Assembly (NCBI GenBank): GCA_947505245.1
Contig: CANNIZ010000014.1
Location: 37,425 to 101,424 of the forward strand
Direction: 5' to 3'
Source of the DNA: Pseudomonadota bacterium
GTDB lineage: Bacteria; Myxococcota_A; UBA796; GCA-2862545
DNA length: 64,000 bases
The stretch's first letter is position 1. Every line of letters begins with the position of its first letter. The notes under the pieces were generated by a model that did not search any database, was not told the origin of the DNA, and worked only from the letters and a program-made list of their open reading frames with translations. The position numbers and the translations under genes were made by a program. Below, piece by piece: positions 50,726-57,380 of this stretch.

Positions 50726-51351
50726 CGCTCACCTCGGTGGTGGACTGGCTGCGCGAACTTCCCCCCTGGACAGTTTACCTGGTCGTGTTCTTCGCCGGCT
50801 TCGGGGAATACGTGCTCCCCGTGTTGCCCGGCGACACGTTCGTATTGGGGTCCGCCGTCCTGGTCACCGCCTTCGGGTGGTCGCTCCCCGTCATGTTCGT
50901 CACCGTCGTCGCTTCAAACGTCGCCGGGGCCTACGTCACCTACCTGGTCGGCCACAAGCTCCGCGCTTCCGGGCGCCTCGATACGCTCGCCCCGTCGCGA
51001 CAGCGCGCGTTGACCGCCGTGCTCGCGCTCGTGGACCGCTACGGTCTCGTCGTGGTAGCGCTCAACCGCTTCTTCCCGGGCATCCGCAGCGCGTTCTTCG
51101 TCGCGGCCGGCACAGCTGGTCTCCCGCTCGGTCGCGTGCTCGGGCTCGCGGCCCTCGGTGGCGCGCTGTGGAACGCCCTGCTGATCGGCATCGGCTGGGC
51201 CGCCGGCCAGAACCTTTCGCTCATCGAAAGCACAGTGAGCCGCCTCGGGCTGGTGCTCATCCTCGGCGTCGCGGCCCTGCTCCTCGGCGTCACCTGGGCC
51301 GTGCGCGGCGCGCTCCGCGACGATCCGGACGCGAATCAGGGCTCGAGGTAG
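50722..51351 (+). CDS. DedA-family membrane protein
   Basis: 209 aa from TTG 50722, which overlaps the previous stop as TTGA (GTG 50737 is the alternative). DedA motifs are clear: FAGFGEYVLPVLPGDTFVLG near the N-terminus, the paired re-entrant segment NRFFPGIRSAFFVAAGTAGL with the conserved Phe/Arg pattern, and four to five hydrophobic helices. DedA proteins are membrane transporters, with members shown to act as undecaprenyl-phosphate or phospholipid flippases. Its position at the end of the Hsp70-like operon may be functional or simply reflect read-through. The last 16 bp overlap the convergent lipoprotein gene. Confidence 0.85.
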   Translation: MTLTSVVDWLRELPPWTVYLVVFFAGFGEYVLPVLPGDTFVLGSAVLVTAFGWSLPVMFVTVVASNVAGAYVTYLVGHKLRASGRLDTLAPSRQRALTAVLALVDRYGLVVVALNRFFPGIRSAFFVAAGTAGLPLGRVLGLAALGGALWNALLIGIGWAAGQNLSLIESTVSRLGLVLILGVAALLLGVTWAVRGALRDDPDANQGSR

Positions 51352-52250
51352 CCCGTGCCGATCACGCCGACGATCGCCGACGTCTCGACGGTGGCGCCGT
51401 TGGCGTCGAGTACGAAGCCGCCGAGCTCGAGGCGGTAGAGGTACACCGCGAGCAGGCTGTACGCCGGGTACGCCGCGAGCATGGAGCCAGGAACGGTCAT
51501 CGCGCCGTTGTCGGGCCCGCGACACGCGACGGTGGCGACCAACGCGCTTCCGTTCGGGTCGTACACGTCGATCTGCACCACGAAGTCGCCGCTGCCGCCC
51601 GACCCGGACCAGGTGAACACGTTGCTGCCGTTCCGGTACAGCGGCGCGGAAAACGCTGCATTGGCGTTCGTGTACAACAACTCGGCGGGCGTGATCGACG
51701 TGAAACCCTGCGGGGTGGTGACCGCGTCGGACACGTCGAGCGGCCCGAGATCGCCGCCGTCCGGCGCGGAGAGCCCGTACGCCGCAGTCGAGCGGAAGTC
51801 GGCCTCCGCGAGGTTGTCGGCTGTGTACATCACGCCGGAGGCCCCGACGGTGCGGCGCAGCCCGATCGAGGTGGAGCCCGACGTCAGGTACACCCAGTCG
51901 CCCACGTCGAGGCGCGGCGTGGTCGGCGGGCTTCCGACCCGGTTGACCGCGCAGCTGCCGCGATCGGCGTACCCACCGAACCAGGTCTGGCTCGCCGGCT
52001 CGTGAAACGCAGCGCTCGCAGACACGAGCATGTCCGACGACGCGCCAAAACACGCGGGGCACGCGACCTGCAGGCGCGACATCTCGACGAGGCCCCCAAC
52101 GAGGCCGGTCGCGGGGACGTTGCCGCTGTCGTCGACCGTGTCGACCGGATCGCTCGTGTCGTCGTCCTGCACGTCGGTGTCGCCGAGCCCGGCGGTGTCA
52201 CCGTACGGGTCGAGTCCGAGCGTACATGCCGACAGGAGGAGGACAACCAC
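51336..52250 (-). CDS. Lipoprotein of unknown function
   Basis: 304 aa from GTG 52250 with GAGGAA upstream. N-terminus MVVLLLSAC is a minimal lipoprotein signal (Cys9), followed by an Asp/Thr/Gly-rich linker (YGDTAGLGDTDVQDDDTSD) like that of the Asp-box lipoprotein at 5.1 kb. The rest is beta-rich with four Cys (VACPACFGASSD; RGSCAVNR; VACRGPDN). The C-terminal strands LLAVYLYRLELGGFVLD end in an Ile/Val-rich segment. No family recognised; probably an outer-membrane-tethered binding protein. Overlaps dedA convergently. Confidence 0.65.
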   Translation of the reverse strand: MVVLLLSACTLGLDPYGDTAGLGDTDVQDDDTSDPVDTVDDSGNVPATGLVGGLVEMSRLQVACPACFGASSDMLVSASAAFHEPASQTWFGGYADRGSCAVNRVGSPPTTPRLDVGDWVYLTSGSTSIGLRRTVGASGVMYTADNLAEADFRSTAAYGLSAPDGGDLGPLDVSDAVTTPQGFTSITPAELLYTNANAAFSAPLYRNGSNVFTWSGSGGSGDFVVQIDVYDPNGSALVATVACRGPDNGAMTVPGSMLAAYPAYSLLAVYLYRLELGGFVLDANGATVETSAIVGVIGTGYLEP

Positions 52251-52293
52251 GGCATTCCTCTAACGGACCGTCGCGTCTCGGGCCGCCGTTTGG

Positions 52294-52299
52294 TACCAT
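52294..52299 (+). promoter_or_regulatory. Candidate -10 box (TACCAT) of leaderless type
   Basis: TACCAT overlaps the first possible ATG (52298) and ends 7 nt before an in-frame GTG at 52307. If used, it implies the GTG is the real start of the kynureninase-like gene. Confidence 0.3.
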
Positions 52300-53722
52300 G
52301 CGCCCCGTGGACGCTGGACTGAAGAGCATCGCTGTCGCCCAAGCCGCGCGTGCGCGCGCGCGTCGGGCGGAAGATTGGCCGGAGCTGCACCAACTTCTGG
52401 CTGAGGCCCGCAAGCCAAACGACGTGCACCAGGCCCTCCTGCGCGACGGTCCGGTGCGGCTCGCGCGCGAGCGCAGCCGGAACTACGGCCCTTCTCCGTC
52501 GACGCTGCGCGACGAGGCCGCCGCTGCCGGTGTGCTCGACGCGACGCCGGATGACCTCGCGTTCCGACGTTTGTTCCCGACGCTCGACGACGGCGTGTAC
52601 TGCGCGTCCCACGCGATGGGAATCCCCTCGGTCGCCCTCCAGCCGGCGATCACCGAGGCGGTCCTGCGGCTTCAACACTTCGGCGTCTCCGCATGGAGCG
52701 CGTGGATGCCGCAGGTCGAACAGTGGCGCGTCGCCGTCGCCGAGCTGTGCGGGCTCGATCTCATGCGCGGCGACGTCGCAGCGTTCCCGAACTTCTCCGA
52801 GGCCCTTTGCGTCGCGCTCGGCGGCGTGTCGGGCCGCATGGTGACCGACGCCACGTTCTTCACGACGGCAACGTACATCCACCGGGCGTGGGCCGAACGC
52901 ACCGGTAGCGACCTGCACGAGGTCCAACCCGACGCGGACGGCGTCGTCTCGGGCGAGCAACTCGCCGCCGCGATCGACGGCCGCACCACCGTGGTCAGCG
53001 TGTCACACGCGTGCTGGCGCAACGGCTACCTCGTCGATCTCGAGCCGATCTGCGAGGCCATCGCCGAGCGCTGCCCCGACGCGACGTTGCTGGTGGACGT
53101 CTATCAGACGCTCGGGACCGTACCGCTCGCGCTCCCCAATCCGCCGCTCCGGTTCGCGGTGCTCGGCGGCGGCATCAAGCAGCTCCACAGCGGTCCGGGA
53201 GCCGGCTTCGGCTGGTTCAGCCACCCGCTGCTCGCGTCCATCGACACCGACCGCACGGGCTGGTGGGCGCACAGCGACCCGCTCGCCTTCGCCGACGACT
53301 TCGCGCCCGCCCAGGGGGCCTCGCGCCTGCGCACGGGCACGCTGCACCCCTGGCCGCTGCTCGCGCTGCTCACCGAAGCCCGGGTCCTCGCAGCCTCGTC
53401 AGGTGGCGAGCTCGCCGGCGGCATCGCACGGGCCAGGCGCGTCACGCAACGCGCCACCGCAGCTGCCCTCAAACATGCGGACGCGCGCGGACTGTCGATC
53501 GCAGGCGCCCGCCACCCGTCACGCCGGGCCGCGTTCTTCGGCGTTCGCGTAAACGACGGACCGCGCGTCATCGCCGCGCTGGCCGAGGGCGGCGTGGTGG
53601 CGGACTTCCGGGCGAACACCGAAGGCAGCGCCCGCGGCCTCGTCCGGCTGTCGGGTTCCGCGGCGTCGTTCCCCTATGAGCTCGAGTACGCGATCGAGCG
53701 CATCGCGTCGGTGGAGAAATGA
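52298..53722 (+). CDS. Kynureninase-like PLP-dependent enzyme (aminotransferase class V fold)
   Basis: 474 aa from ATG 52298, or 471 from GTG 52307. Fold-type I PLP blocks are visible: an N-terminal YCASHAMGIPSVALQPAI (kynureninase-like substrate loop), FGVSAWSAWMPQVEQWR, AFPNFSEALCVAL, TVVSVSHACWRNGYLVDLEP, LLVDVYQTLGTVPL (cofactor Asp) and GGGIKQLHSGPGAGF with Lys294 as the probable Schiff-base lysine. The C-terminal domain has RAAFFGVRV and GVVADFR. Kynureninase itself hydrolyses kynurenine to anthranilate and alanine, but no other tryptophan-catabolism gene is near, so a related activity is equally likely. Coupled by ATGA to a MopE-type lipoprotein. Confidence 0.78.
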   Translation: MRPVDAGLKSIAVAQAARARARRAEDWPELHQLLAEARKPNDVHQALLRDGPVRLARERSRNYGPSPSTLRDEAAAAGVLDATPDDLAFRRLFPTLDDGVYCASHAMGIPSVALQPAITEAVLRLQHFGVSAWSAWMPQVEQWRVAVAELCGLDLMRGDVAAFPNFSEALCVALGGVSGRMVTDATFFTTATYIHRAWAERTGSDLHEVQPDADGVVSGEQLAAAIDGRTTVVSVSHACWRNGYLVDLEPICEAIAERCPDATLLVDVYQTLGTVPLALPNPPLRFAVLGGGIKQLHSGPGAGFGWFSHPLLASIDTDRTGWWAHSDPLAFADDFAPAQGASRLRTGTLHPWPLLALLTEARVLAASSGGELAGGIARARRVTQRATAAALKHADARGLSIAGARHPSRRAAFFGVRVNDGPRVIAALAEGGVVADFRANTEGSARGLVRLSGSAASFPYELEYAIERIASVEK

Positions 53723-55047
53723 ACCCGCGCCTGCGTCTCGCAGCAGCAGCCGCCTGCGCGGTCACCGCCCTCGGGTGCGGCGGCCTCCTCGGTCCGCCGC
53801 CGGGCATCGTGTCCGTCAACGTTACGCCCGACGCGTGCGGGGCGTGGACGGCGACGGTCGAAGCCACCGGCAACGGCGACTCCCTCGCGATCGAGCAGGA
53901 CGGCGCGATCGTGCGCACGTTCAACGTCCAGGGCACGCAGACGTTCACCGCGACCGGCACCGCCGCGCCTGGGCGCACCACCACCATCACGGCGCGCATC
54001 GCAGGTGTGGACAGGAGCACGCCCGTCGCCATGCCCGCTGTCGACGCGACGCTCGTACTTTCCCCACCGGAGGGCACGTTCGCCCTCAACGCACCCGCGC
54101 CGATCGACGTGCTGTTGTCGACGCCGTGTACGATCACGAACGCGACGATGCACGTGAAGGTGATCGACACGCGCTTCGCGAACCGACTGACGATGTGGTC
54201 CTCGGATCCGCTCCCGATGCCAGGAGCCGCGGGCACCCGCGTCGTCATCCCCGCCCAAACAACAGGGCTGTTCGACGTCGAAGTGAGCGTCGAAAGCGGT
54301 GGCGTGCCGATCGCGCATTCCACCGCGAAGTTGTACTGGGGCAACCCCGACGACGATCTCGACCGGGACGGCGCCGAAGGCGGACTGAACGGGTCCGATT
54401 GCGACGATCACGACCCCGCGGTGAGCCCGCTGCTCGCGGAAGCCCCGCTGCCGAACCAGAAAGACGACAACTGCGACGGCCGCATCGACGAGGGAACGAC
54501 CGCCTACGACGACGACGGCGACGGCCTGACCGAGGAGAAGGGCGATTGCGACGACGCCGACCCTGGGCGCCACCCGGGCGCCAAGGAGCTGCCGGACTGC
54601 CGCGATCAGAACTGCGACGGGACCGCCGACGAAGGCGTCACGCTCGCAAAGAGCGACGACCCGTACGAGCCGAACGACTCGCGCGCGCACGCGATCGATC
54701 TGCAGACGAGCCGGCAGCGTTCGTTCACCCACGAGATCACCAGCGTCACGCGCGACCTCAACGACGACGAATGGTTCAAGTTCTACTCTCAGGACGGCGA
54801 TTGGGACTCGTGGGGCATCGACGCGCTCGCCACCGGCATCCCCGACGGGTCGACGTACGACATCGAGCTCTACGAGGACGGCGACTACCCACTCCAAACG
54901 CTGCACGTGGTGGCGGGCTCGCACGAGACCCTGCTCCAGCGAGGCGCGATGTTCCGCGACGACAGCGGGGACTATTTCCTACGAATTCACCCAGTCAAAA
55001 TCGCACAATCATGGTGCCCTGTTTCAGTCTCGCTCACGAGCTACTGA
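53719..55047 (+). CDS. MopE-type repeat lipoprotein
   Basis: 442 aa, ATG 53719 (ATGA overlap). Lipoprotein signal ending ALGC with Cys20. Residues about 30-210 are beta-sandwich-like. A short Asp/Cys repeat region follows (about 215-310: GSDCDDHDPAVSP, DDNCDGRIDEG, DDDGDGLTEEKGDCDDADPG, DQNCDGTADEG), similar to the giant protein at 19.7 kb but with only about two full units. The C-terminal domain (DPYEPNDSRAHAIDLQ; LNDDEWFKFYSQDGD; DIELYEDGDYPLQTLHV) resembles pre-peptidase C-terminal (PPC) beta-sandwiches. Likely surface-exposed. Its last 60 bases are AT-richer than usual. A weak terminator follows. Confidence 0.75.
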   Translation: MNPRLRLAAAAACAVTALGCGGLLGPPPGIVSVNVTPDACGAWTATVEATGNGDSLAIEQDGAIVRTFNVQGTQTFTATGTAAPGRTTTITARIAGVDRSTPVAMPAVDATLVLSPPEGTFALNAPAPIDVLLSTPCTITNATMHVKVIDTRFANRLTMWSSDPLPMPGAAGTRVVIPAQTTGLFDVEVSVESGGVPIAHSTAKLYWGNPDDDLDRDGAEGGLNGSDCDDHDPAVSPLLAEAPLPNQKDDNCDGRIDEGTTAYDDDGDGLTEEKGDCDDADPGRHPGAKELPDCRDQNCDGTADEGVTLAKSDDPYEPNDSRAHAIDLQTSRQRSFTHEITSVTRDLNDDEWFKFYSQDGDWDSWGIDALATGIPDGSTYDIELYEDGDYPLQTLHVVAGSHETLLQRGAMFRDDSGDYFLRIHPVKIAQSWCPVSVSLTSY

Positions 55048-55056
55048 CGACTGTGG

Positions 55057-55075
55057 ACTTCCTGGGGAGTTTTTT
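55057..55075 (+). terminator. Weak intrinsic terminator after the MopE-type lipoprotein
   Basis: ACTTC pairs with GGAGT (one G-T wobble) around a 4-nt loop, followed by six T. It starts 10 bp after the stop at 55047. The stem is short, so efficiency is doubtful. Confidence 0.35.
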
Positions 55076-55083
55076 CGCGATCG

Positions 55084-55113
55084 TCCACAAATCACGAGTA
55101 CCGATCGTATAGC
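55084..55113 (+). promoter_or_regulatory. Candidate promoter inside the intergenic region
   Basis: TCCACA (55084-55089, four of six -35 bases), an 18-bp spacer, then TATAGC (55108-55113). Predicted start near 55120, immediately before the long inverted repeat. No coding frame follows at once, so it would make a non-coding RNA or a long HU leader. Confidence 0.25.
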
Positions 55114-55119
55114 CGCCAG

Positions 55120-55201
55120 CACGATCCTCGCGCACCAAGACCCGCGAGGATCGCGACGTTCACAGGGAAAAAATGCTACTCGCGAAACGCGGCATTATTT
55201 C
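55120..55201 (+). ncRNA. Candidate small RNA of two hairpins
   Basis: A transcript starting near 55120 would contain an 11-bp perfect stem (55122-55153, 10-nt loop) and then an AATGC/GCATT hairpin with inner CGCG-AAA-CGCG (55172-55196), preceded by six A and followed by ATTT, which could terminate it. About 80 nt. This rests only on predicted structure plus the TATAGC box; no known RNA family is recognised. Confidence 0.2.
55122..55153. repeat. Perfect 11-bp inverted repeat
   Basis: CGATCCTCGCG at 55122-55132 and its exact complement CGCGAGGATCG at 55143-55153, separated by 10 nt. It could be an RNA stem or a protein-binding operator; no T-tract follows, so it is not a terminator by itself. 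Confidence 0.7.
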
Positions 55202-55280
55202 AAGCGTTTAGGCACCAAGCAGCGATCGCAGTCTCGACAACAGGCATGGCTGGGCTACCGTTGCGGTGCCGCGGCGCGAA

Positions 55281-55286
55281 TATAGC
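55281..55286 (+). promoter_or_regulatory. Candidate -10 box (TATAGC) of the HU gene
   Basis: Preceded by TTGCGG at 55261-55266 (spacer only 14 bp, shorter than ideal). It would produce a leader of roughly 95 nt before the HU ATG. Confidence 0.3.
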
Positions 55287-55363
55287 GCCGGGCACGCTGT
55301 ACCCGGCCTCGCCGAGCACGGTTCACCCGCCCACGCGGGCAATCAAACGTCCGCCGCCGGCGG
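55287..55363 (+). promoter_or_regulatory. Structured 5' leader of the HU mRNA
   Basis: Three successive GC-rich hairpins: GCCGGG/CCCGGC (55287-55307), CCCGC/GCGGG (55326-55339) and CCGCC/GGCGG (55351-55363). They are followed by an unstructured A-rich stretch carrying the GGAG site. This may affect stability or translation of the HU message. Confidence 0.35.
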
Positions 55364-55385
55364 GCAACCCAAAACGGAGAAACAA

Positions 55386-55679
55386 ATGAACAAGAAGGAA
55401 TTGGCTGCGAAGCTCGCGAAGAACACCGGCCTCACGCAGTCCAAGTCGCTCGAAGTCCTGAACGCCCTGTTCGAATCGAAGGGCAAGAAGGGCATCATCG
55501 CCGCCGAGCTCGACGGCGGCAAGAAGGTCACCGTGCCCGGTTTCGGCACGTTCGGCACGCGCCACCGCAAGGCGCGCACGGGCACCAACCCGTCCACGAA
55601 GGCGAAGATCAAGATCTCCGCCAAGAACTACCCGTACTTCCGCCCCGGCAAGACGCTCAAGGAGCGGGTCGCGAAGTAG
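55386..55679 (+). CDS. HU-family DNA-binding protein
   Basis: 97 aa, ATG 55386, with GGAG 6-7 nt upstream; an upstream in-frame Met at 55266 would add a region lying in the hairpin leader and is not favoured. The sequence begins MNKKELAAKLAKNTGLTQSK and has the helix-turn-helix and dimer core of HU/IHF. The strand-turn VTVPGFGTFGTRHRKARTG and TNPSTKAKIKISAKNYPYFR (the DNA-grasping arm followed by the C-terminal helix) complete it. The arm motif normally reads RNPxTG; here TNPSTK. Lys-rich, with AAG dominating, as in abundant chromosomal proteins. It organises the nucleoid and assists recombination, replication and transcription. Own promoter region and terminator. Confidence 0.92.
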   Translation: MNKKELAAKLAKNTGLTQSKSLEVLNALFESKGKKGIIAAELDGGKKVTVPGFGTFGTRHRKARTGTNPSTKAKIKISAKNYPYFRPGKTLKERVAK

Positions 55680-55696
55680 TCCCTCGGGATTCATCC

Positions 55697-55730
55697 AAAG
55701 GCCGTCGGGAGCATGCTCTCGGCGGCTTTC
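55697..55730 (+). terminator. Strong intrinsic terminator after HU
   Basis: GCCGTCGGGAGC pairs with GCTCTCGGCGGC (two G-T wobbles) around a tiny loop, extended by flanking A/T pairs and followed by TTTC. It begins 18 bp after the HU stop and ends before the next gene. It is the clearest terminator in the window. Confidence 0.7.
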
Positions 55731-55752
55731 GACTTTCTGCTCGGAGCTCGAC

Positions 55753-56601
55753 GTGGCCACGATCCTGGTCGTCCCCTACATCCACGACCGCTTCAAGTCG
55801 TCTCATTACCTTCTCAAGGCGTTGTTTCCGCACTGGGCGCGGCTCGGGCACCAGGTGCTGATCCGGTCTGACCTCGATCACCTGCCCAACGCCGATGTCG
55901 CCGTGTTGCACCTCGATCGAACCGTCGTCCCCGACCGCTACGCCGCCGCTGTCGCGCGCTTCCCGGTGGTGATCAACGCCCGCGCACGCGACCTCTCCAA
56001 ACGGACGGTCAGCACCAACCTCCTGGCGCCCCAAGACACCTGGGACGGTCGCGTCATCGTCAAGACCGACCTCAACTCCCACGGCAACTCAGAGGCGATG
56101 CACCTGCATCACGAAGGCGTCGAGCCTCGCCCGACGACGCTCGCGCGCTACGCGATCTTCGACAACCTGAGGCTCGTCCCGGGCCATGTCTGGCTCGACC
56201 CCTCGCTGGTGGTCGAGCGGTTCCTCCCGGAGCCCGATCCCGACGGCTACGCGCTCCGCGTCTGGACGTTCCTCGGCGACCGCGAGCGATGCACCCGGTA
56301 CGTCGGCCGCGAGCCGATCGTGAAGGCCGCCGACTTCGTCTCGCGGGTGCCGTGCGAAGTCCCCGACGTCATCCGCGCGGAACGGAAGCGCCTCGGGTTC
56401 GACTACGGCAAGTTCGACTTCGTCGTTCACGACGGTCGGGCCGTGCTGCTCGACGCCAACTCGACGCCCACCCTGCCATCGTCTGTGTCCCCGATGCTCG
56501 CGTCGAGCAACGCCGAACTTGCCGTCGGGATGAGCGGGTTCGTGCGCGCAGCTCAGCGCGGCGACAACACGAACGACGGGCAACGCTCCGCGAGCTGGTA
56601 G
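55753..56601 (+). CDS. ATP-grasp protein, RimK-like
   Basis: 282 aa from GTG 55753 with GGAG 6 nt upstream. Pattern of an ATP-grasp enzyme: an N-terminal pre-ATP domain (DVAVLHLDRTVVPDRYAAAV; VVINARARDLSKRTVSTNLL), the central VIVKTDLNSHGNSEAMHL (ATP-binding Lys and flexible loop), VVERFLPEPDPDGYALRVW, and the C-terminal metal site FDFVVHDGRAVLLDANSTPT with the acidic/Asn ligands. Ligates a carboxylate to an amino or thiol nucleophile using ATP; substrate unknown. It is unlike the ATP-grasp gene at 3 kb. Its last 49 bp overlap the convergent methyltransferase. Confidence 0.72.
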   Translation: MATILVVPYIHDRFKSSHYLLKALFPHWARLGHQVLIRSDLDHLPNADVAVLHLDRTVVPDRYAAAVARFPVVINARARDLSKRTVSTNLLAPQDTWDGRVIVKTDLNSHGNSEAMHLHHEGVEPRPTTLARYAIFDNLRLVPGHVWLDPSLVVERFLPEPDPDGYALRVWTFLGDRERCTRYVGREPIVKAADFVSRVPCEVPDVIRAERKRLGFDYGKFDFVVHDGRAVLLDANSTPTLPSSVSPMLASSNAELAVGMSGFVRAAQRGDNTNDGQRSASW

Positions 56602-57380
56602 TCGCCGACGCACACCGCTTCGACGCGAAAGGCGACGGCGACGGCGAGCGCGACCTCGTCGCGCGTCGGCAACGCGTACACGGCCTCCGAACCGCGGTAC
56701 GCGTCGATCGTCCCGATCACTGCAAGGTCCCAGCCGAGCCGCCGCGCGAGCGCTGCCCGATCGGGGACGATCTGCTCGAACGCCTCGTGAACGTCCGCGA
56801 GCCGCACCTGCGGCCCATCTCCGGCCACCGCGGCGAGCAGGCGCAGCTTGAACGTGTTGAAACCGGCAAGGCGCCCCATCCACAAATCGTCCGCGACCTG
56901 GTCGATCGGCTCGCTCCGATCGGGCCGTACGAAGAACCGCAACACCGCGCGCCCGTCCGGCGCCAACGCCCCCGCGACGCGGGCGAGCAGCCCGGCCGCG
57001 CCCAAGGGCCACGGGAGACAGATGAACGCGCCGTCCGCGACGACGAGGTCCGCCCCGCGATCCATCGGCAGCGCCTCCCAGTCACCGACCTCCGCCACGG
57101 CGCCCTCGGGCAGCCCGTGTCGGGGCCACACCTCGCCGATCATCTCCACCGAGCGATCCACGGCGCGCAGCCTCGTCCCCACTGGCCAGGCGAGGCACGC
57201 GACCTCGGGCGTGACGCCGAGCAGCAACACGCGCGGGGGGCGCCCGAACCCGCCCGCGACGTCGTGGACGACAGCCACGTCAAACGGCGACGGCCGCAGC
57301 GGCGGCCCCACCAGGGCCCACTGCCTCGAATGGGAACGCCACACCTCGTCCATCACGCTCGCCCAATCCCCCGCATCCAT
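56553..57380 (-). CDS. Class I SAM-dependent methyltransferase
   Basis: 275 aa, ATG 57380. SAM-binding motif I is PRVLLLGVTPEVACLAWP. The adenosine-acidic residue is in LRAVDRSVEMIGEVWP, and motif II/III is ADLVVADGAFICLPWPLG followed by LLARVAGALAPDGRAVLRFF. This subgroup (VLLLGVTPE plus AVDxSxxMI) is widespread but uncharacterised. The C-terminal extension (about 180-275) has no clear motif. The start lies within the 3' end of the sterol-desaturase-like gene (28-bp overlap), so the two are likely co-translated, and the 3' end overlaps the ATP-grasp gene on the other strand. Confidence 0.8.
   Translation of the reverse strand: MDAGDWASVMDEVWRSHSRQWALVGPPLRPSPFDVAVVHDVAGGFGRPPRVLLLGVTPEVACLAWPVGTRLRAVDRSVEMIGEVWPRHGLPEGAVAEVGDWEALPMDRGADLVVADGAFICLPWPLGAAGLLARVAGALAPDGRAVLRFFVRPDRSEPIDQVADDLWMGRLAGFNTFKLRLLAAVAGDGPQVRLADVHEAFEQIVPDRAALARRLGWDLAVIGTIDAYRGSEAVYALPTRDEVALAVAVAFRVEAVCVGDYQLAERCPSFVLSPR

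Larger units (their letters stand above)
55048..55385. other. 338-bp intergenic region with several hairpins, no convincing ORF
   Basis: Clearly less G+C-rich than its surroundings. It holds a weak T-tract terminator, 7-bp inverted arms TGTGGAC/GTCCACA (55052-55058 and 55083-55089), two TATAGC boxes (55108, 55281), an 11-bp perfect inverted repeat, an A/T-flanked hairpin and the structured HU leader. No protein-coding potential is seen before the HU ATG. Confidence 0.6.

Noticed and set aside
55048..55260. Replication origin (AT-richer, GTCCACA/TGTGGAC motifs resembling DnaA boxes, next to HU)
   Set aside because: The best box matches TTATCCACA at only seven of nine positions, there is no cluster, and no dnaA, dnaN, gyrB or parAB genes are near.
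55251..55266. Sigma-54 promoter (TGGG...TTGC) upstream of HU
   Set aside because: The GG and GC elements are separated by nine rather than ten bases and flanking consensus bases do not match.
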